Shown here in pieces: positions 60,525-64,000 of a DNA stretch of 64,000 nucleotides. The DNA comes from CALOBA01 sp942491465. GTDB taxonomy: Bacteria; Pseudomonadota; Gammaproteobacteria; Chromatiales; Chromatiaceae. The translations under genes were made by a program, and so were the position numbers. The notes under the pieces were generated by a model. It saw only the letters and a list, made by a program, of their open reading frames with translations, had not been told where the DNA came from and made no database searches. The stretch lies in NCBI GenBank assembly GCA_942491465.1, contig CALOBA010000071.1, forward strand, positions 124,001 through 188,000. The letters run 5' to 3'. Position 1 is the first letter of the stretch. Each line of letters begins with the position of its first letter.

Positions 60525-61768
60525 TGAGTGCAGAGTCCAAAAGCGAAGTCACGGGCTTCGTTGGCTGGGTGGACAAGCGAATCCCGATCATGGATGTCTG
60601 GAACGACCACTTCGCCAAGTACTACGCGCCGAAGAACATGGGGTTCTGGTCGTTCTTCGGCTCGCTGGCCATCATGATGCTGGTGATCCAGCTGGTCACC
60701 GGCATCTGGCTGGCCATGTCCTACAAGCCCGCGGCGGCCGATGCCTTCGCGTCGGTCGAGTACATCATGCGCGATGTCGACTGGGGCTGGCTGATCCGCT
60801 ACATGCACTCCACTGGTGCATCGTTCTTCTTTATTGTCATCTATCTGCACATGTTCCGCGGGCTGATGTGGGGCTCCTACCGCAAGCCGCGTGAGCTGCT
60901 GTGGATCATCGGCATGGTGCTCTACCTCGCGCTGATGGCAACGGCCTTCTTCGGCTATCTGCTGCCCTGGGGGCAGATGTCGTACTGGGGTGCGCAGGTC
61001 ATCGTCAACCTGTTCGCGGCCGTACCTGAGGTCGGTGAAGCGCTGTCGGTCTGGGTGCGCGGTGACTATGTCATCAGTGATGCCACGCTGAACCGCTTCT
61101 TCGCCTTCCACTTCATGTTGCCGTTCCTGATCGCCGGCCTGGTGTTCCTGCACATCGTCGCCCTGCATCGCGTGGGCTCCAGCAACCCGGACGGCATCGA
61201 GATCAAGGAGAACAAGGACGAAAACGGCATCCCCCGCGACGGCATCCCGTTCCACCCGTACTACACCGTGAAGGATATCGTCGGCGTCGTCGGTTTCCTG
61301 GCCCTGTTCTCGGCGGTCATCTTCTTCTGGCCCGACTTTGGCGGCCTGTTCCTGGAGCCGCCGAACTTCCAGCCGGCGAACCCGCTGAAGACGCCGGAGC
61401 ACATCGCACCGGTCTGGTACTTCACGCCGTACTACGCCATGCTGCGCGCCGTGCCGCCGATCGCCGGCTCCCAGTTCCCGGGCGTCGTGGTCATGTTCGG
61501 GGCCATCCTGCTGTTCTTCTTGCTGCCCTGGTTGGACCGCAGCCCGGTCAAGTCGATTCGCTACAAGGGGCCGATCTTCAAGGGCTTCCTGGCCGCGTTC
61601 GTCGTCTCCTTCGTCGTCTTGGCCTATCTGGGCATGGTGCCGTCATCGGATCTGTCCACGCTGATGTCGCGGATCTTCACCACCGTGTACTTCGCGTTCT
61701 TTATCCTGATGCCGATCTACAGCTCGATCGATAAGACCAAGCCTGTCCCGGAGAGGGTGACCACATGA
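60524..61768 (+). CDS. petB: Cytochrome b of the bc1 complex, PVWY variant
   Basis: A 414-residue membrane protein with eight helices, two b hemes and the quinol oxidation and reduction sites. W-L-I-R-Y-M-H-S-T-G-A-S-F-F-F and L-L-P-W-G-Q-M-S-Y-W-G-A are diagnostic. The Qo motif reads Pro296-Val-Trp-Tyr (A-P-V-W-Y-F), with Val where mitochondria have Glu (PEWY). C-terminal part is fused, so no separate subunit IV. Overlaps petC by ATGA. Confidence 0.97.
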   Translation: MSAESKSEVTGFVGWVDKRIPIMDVWNDHFAKYYAPKNMGFWSFFGSLAIMMLVIQLVTGIWLAMSYKPAAADAFASVEYIMRDVDWGWLIRYMHSTGASFFFIVIYLHMFRGLMWGSYRKPRELLWIIGMVLYLALMATAFFGYLLPWGQMSYWGAQVIVNLFAAVPEVGEALSVWVRGDYVISDATLNRFFAFHFMLPFLIAGLVFLHIVALHRVGSSNPDGIEIKENKDENGIPRDGIPFHPYYTVKDIVGVVGFLALFSAVIFFWPDFGGLFLEPPNFQPANPLKTPEHIAPVWYFTPYYAMLRAVPPIAGSQFPGVVVMFGAILLFFLLPWLDRSPVKSIRYKGPIFKGFLAAFVVSFVVLAYLGMVPSSDLSTLMSRIFTTVYFAFFILMPIYSSIDKTKPVPERVTT

Positions 61769-62508
61769 GACCTGCTGCCATCATTGCCCCCGCCATCTTC
61801 GCCGTCGGCCTGGCGCTGACGCCGCTCGCGTCCATCGCCTCCGGCGGCGGGCCGGAGCTGGAGGAGTCCAACATCGACCTGCGCGACCAAGCGTCGCTGC
61901 AGCGCGGAGCCAAGTACTTCGTCAACTACTGCAGTGGCTGTCATTCGCTGCAGTACATGCGCTGGCAGCGCATGGCCGACGACATCGGCATCTCCGAGGT
62001 CGACCTGCGCAAGAACCTGCTGTTCGGCGGCGCCCAGCCCGGCGATATGATCACCACGTCCATGCGCCCGGAGGACGGCGAGAAGTGGTTTGGTACCGCC
62101 ATCCCCGACCTGTCCTTGGTCACGCGTTGGCGCTCTTCCGATTGGGTCTACAGCTATCTGAAGTCCTACTACACCGATTCGAGCCGCCCCTACGGCGTCA
62201 ACAATCTGGTGTTCCAGGACGTCGGTATGCCCAACCCGTTCACGCTGCTGCAAGGGGTTCAAGACCCGATCATCGAGGGTCATGACGGCGAAGAGCATAT
62301 CGTCGGCGTCAAGCTGGTGGAGCAGGGCTCCCTCTCGCCGGAGGAGTTCGACAACATGGCCCGGGACATCACCAACTTCCTGACCTACGTCGGCGAGCCG
62401 TACAAGCTCGAGCGGCAACGCCTCGGCGTCATGGTGCTGATGTTCCTCGGCGTGCTGTTCATTCCCGCCTACTTCATGAAGAAGGAGTTCTGGAAGGATA
62501 TCCACTGA
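61765..62508 (+). CDS. petC: Cytochrome c1 of the bc1 complex
   Basis: A 247-residue protein: signal peptide ending near A-S-I-A-S, heme site C-S-G-C-H near residue 52, axial Met probably in V-G-M-P-N-P near 152, and a C-terminal anchor helix L-G-V-M-V-L-M-F-L-G-V-L-F-I-P. Passes electrons to soluble cytochromes or HiPIP that re-reduce the reaction centre. Last gene of petABC; the next gene, sspB, is 170 bp away. Confidence 0.97.
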   Translation: MRPAAIIAPAIFAVGLALTPLASIASGGGPELEESNIDLRDQASLQRGAKYFVNYCSGCHSLQYMRWQRMADDIGISEVDLRKNLLFGGAQPGDMITTSMRPEDGEKWFGTAIPDLSLVTRWRSSDWVYSYLKSYYTDSSRPYGVNNLVFQDVGMPNPFTLLQGVQDPIIEGHDGEEHIVGVKLVEQGSLSPEEFDNMARDITNFLTYVGEPYKLERQRLGVMVLMFLGVLFIPAYFMKKEFWKDIH

Positions 62509-62678
62509 TCCTTTCCGGTCCCGCGGCACCCCTTTGACAGGGTAGCCGCACGCGTGGCGCGCAGGGATGCGCTGCGTCGCGGTGAATAGGCGCCCCCCAT
62601 CCCCCCTTCCTCTATCGTTGGCGGCGAACGTTCCGCTGCACCGCTGGCCATCATTGGACCGCTGACTGGTTTGGCACC

Positions 62679-63089
62679 ATGACCTCCAATAGACCCTACC
62701 TGATCCGTGCGTTGTTCGACTGGATCCTCGACAACGACATGACCCCGCACCTGCTGGTCGATGCCGAACAGCCCGACGCCTTCGTGCCCCGCGAATTCGT
62801 CGAAGAAGGTCGCATCGTCCTGAACGTCGCCCCTAGTGCCGTAAAGGAACTGCACATCGGCAACGACTCGATCAGTTTCTCCGCGCGCTTCGGCGGTGTC
62901 CCGCGACAGGTCGAGCTGCCGCCGCGGGCCGTCATCGGCATCTATGCCCGCGAGAATGGTCACGGGATGCTGTTTCCGGATGAGGAGACGTCGGCGACCG
63001 CCGAGGCCACCGATGGGCCTTCGGGCGATGACGAAGGCGGCGGAAAGCCGGACAAGCCCAGTCGACCCGCGCTCCGCGTGGTCAAGTAG
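62679..63089 (+). CDS. sspB: ClpXP adaptor SspB
   Basis: A 136-residue protein. The folded part, R-P-Y-L-I-R-A-L-F-D-W-I-L-D-N-D-M-T-P and I-V-L-N-V-A-P-S-A-V, with F-S-A-R-F-G-G, binds ssrA-tagged proteins. After a Gly/Asp/Pro-rich linker comes R-P-A-L-R-V-V-K, the C-terminal ClpX-binding tail. sspA, which often lies directly before it, is not present between petC and sspB. MITE copy 6 begins six bases after the stop. Confidence 0.95.
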   Translation: MTSNRPYLIRALFDWILDNDMTPHLLVDAEQPDAFVPREFVEEGRIVLNVAPSAVKELHIGNDSISFSARFGGVPRQVELPPRAVIGIYARENGHGMLFPDEETSATAEATDGPSGDDEGGGKPDKPSRPALRVVK

Positions 63090-63095
63090 CCTTAA

Positions 63096-63194
63096 GTCAA
63101 GGTTCAGAAACAAGTGGTGCAGACGCAACCACGAAATGGCCAGTCAAAAGGTTTAGCGAGCGGGCGTCTGCACCACTTGTTTTTGAACCGATCC
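63096..63194. mobile_element. 99-bp MITE-like element, copy 6
   Basis: Reverse orientation: GTCAAGGTTCAGAAACAAG ... GAACCGATCC, flanked by TAA at 63093-63095 and 63195-63197. Located six bases after the sspB stop, where its hairpin may act as a 3' structure of that transcript. Confidence 0.87.
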
Positions 63195-63253
63195 TAAGCA
63201 TCACGCCTTCGCGACGCCTGCCGGGTGGGCGCTCTGGAATCCGCAAGCGCAGC

Positions 63254-63631
63254 TCAACCGCTGCGGGTCTTGGGCTCGGTGGTCGGTGCCGCTTCCGGGG
63301 GTGCTTCCGGGGGTGCTTCCGGGGGTAATAGCACCCCCAAATCGATCCAATCCAGCGTAATCCCGAACAGCGCTAGGCTCGCCGGGCAACGGTCTGCGCC
63401 GTCGTGGCTGATCTCGAACCGATAGGTCCGGTGCAGCCGCAGACCACGCGCCGCCCAACGCAGCCGGATGCGCTGCAGCACCACGGTTTGATCGAGCATC
63501 TGCAGTCCATGCCTCCTGCAGCCACGACGGGCGAGGGCGATGGCCATCTCGCGCGCGCGCAGGGCATCAAGCCAGAATGCGCCGATCAGCAGCATGGTAA
63601 TCAGGGCGCCGAGGGCTTCTTCGGTCAGCAT
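63254..63631 (-). CDS. DUF3301 protein
   Basis: A 125-residue protein: one N-terminal helix (about residues 8-22), A-R-E-M-A-I-A-L-A-R-R-G-C-R-R-H-G-L-Q-M-L-D-Q-T-V and R-T-Y-R-F-E-I-S-H-D-G, the DUF3301 core. Function unknown. The C-terminal tail has a Pro-Pro-Glu-Ala repeat, three in a row, encoded by a 12-bp tandem repeat (GGGGGTGCTTCC) at about 63296-63331, which may vary in number. Confidence 0.85.
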   Translation of the reverse strand: MLTEEALGALITMLLIGAFWLDALRAREMAIALARRGCRRHGLQMLDQTVVLQRIRLRWAARGLRLHRTYRFEISHDGADRCPASLALFGITLDWIDLGVLLPPEAPPEAPPEAAPTTEPKTRSG

Positions 63632-63722
63632 GGTGGGCTAAGTTTCCGGCAATCGCCTAAGGTCGGCGGCGCGGGGGCAGGTGGTCGGCAGCGCCGTCCC
63701 CCGTGGCTGATTGCCTGGCTTA

Positions 63723-63821
63723 GGATCGATTCAAAAACAAGTGGTGCAGACGCCCGCTCGCTGAGCCTTTGGATTGGCCGTTTCGTCGTTGCGTCTGCAC
63801 CACTTGTTTCTGAACCTTGAC
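63723..63821. mobile_element. 99-bp MITE-like element, copy 7
   Basis: GGATCGATTCAAAAACAAG ... CTGAACCTTGAC, flanked by TTA at 63720-63722 and 63822-63824. On the minus strand the right-hand duplication is the TAA stop codon of the partial gene at the window end, so insertion occurred exactly at a stop codon and duplicated it. Confidence 0.87.
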
Positions 63822-64000
63822 TTAGTTGCGCTTGAACTTGGGCAGCCCCGAGTGCAGCCACCAGGCCTTCGTGTCCTCTTCGAAGCGCCATTCCTGGCGG
63901 TCCACAAGGGATTCGAGGCGCTGTCGATCCCTCAGCACGTATTCGATCCGCACGAGCTGGCCCGCGCTGATGTCCTCCGCGATCACCGGTGGCTGGACCA
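63822..64000 (-). CDS. Uncharacterised protein, C-terminal part (cut by window edge)
   Basis: About 58 residues are visible, including I-E-Y-V-L-R-D-R-Q-R-L-E-S-L-V-D-R-Q-E-W-R-F and ending A-W-W-L-H-S-G-L-P-K-F-K-R-N. The W-R-F-E-E-D-T-K-A-W-W-L-H pattern is regular and looks like a real C-terminus, but the family is not recognised. The stop TAA is provided by the target site of MITE copy 7. Confidence 0.6.
   Translation of the reverse strand, partial: VQPPVIAEDISAGQLVRIEYVLRDRQRLESLVDRQEWRFEEDTKAWWLHSGLPKFKRN

Overview
This 64 kb window is from an anaerobic anoxygenic phototroph, most likely a purple sulfur bacterium of the Gammaproteobacteria (Chromatiaceae-like). The grounds are GC-rich DNA, LH2 antenna genes, a bacteriochlorophyll (BChl) synthesis and puh superoperon in the order bchF-N-B-H-L-M-lhaA-puhA-B-C-E, a PpsR/CrtJ repressor, petABC, and gammaproteobacterial housekeeping loci (rodA-mrdA-mreDCB, hda, sspB, rlpA-mltB). 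The genus is not assigned. No tRNA, rRNA or CRISPR array was recognised.

Layout. 1-1.8 kb: the end of a urease accessory locus (ureF, ureG) with a decayed RDD gene and a small membrane protein gene. 1.87-7.33 kb: an array of 17 LH2 genes (nine beta, eight alpha) in two convergent sets. The plus-strand set is a 1.36 kb tandem duplication whose alpha subunits carry the Tyr-Trp pair of B850-type LH2. In the minus-strand set that pair is replaced by Phe-Leu/Met, as in B820-type antennas. Each of four LH2 promoters carries two TGT-N12-ACA boxes exactly 8 bp apart, the signature of PpsR/CrtJ repression; ppsR itself lies at 10.5 kb. 7.8-11.9 kb: bchP, bchG and ppsR on the minus strand. 12.4-26.2 kb: the bch-puh superoperon, with short overlaps between most genes. 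26.4-29.4 kb: an FNR-type promoter, a hemN-like oxygen-independent coproporphyrinogen oxidase, bchJ and wrbA. 29.5-32 kb: hda and adenine deaminase.

32-34 kb is a decayed accessory stretch (interrupted TPR gene, nuclease remnant, sulfotransferase). 34-42 kb holds the cell-shape cluster rlpA-mltB-rodA-mrdA-mreD-mreC-mreB on the minus strand. 42.6-49.5 kb has yfiR with a TonB-dependent receptor, gatC-gatA (no gatB), a DUF2845 protein and a diheme cytochrome lipoprotein. 49.9-54.7 kb is accessory DNA: a cyclooxygenase-like heme peroxidase, a truncated STAND NTPase with palindromic repeats, an exonuclease and a broken AAA-ATPase. 54.9-59.5 kb has sucrose synthase, a DegS-type protease and a Nif3-like protein. 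59.9-63.1 kb has petA-petB-petC (cytochrome bc1) and sspB.

A 99-bp non-coding inverted-repeat element occurs seven times. It is bounded by 3-bp TTA/TAA duplications, and at 54.6 kb removing it restores an open gene, so it behaves as a miniature transposable element (MITE). One copy sits in the leader of the minus-strand LH2 operon. Together the window describes pigment synthesis, antenna and reaction-centre assembly, and cyclic electron flow through bc1, with antenna transcription probably gated by PpsR and tetrapyrrole supply by FNR.
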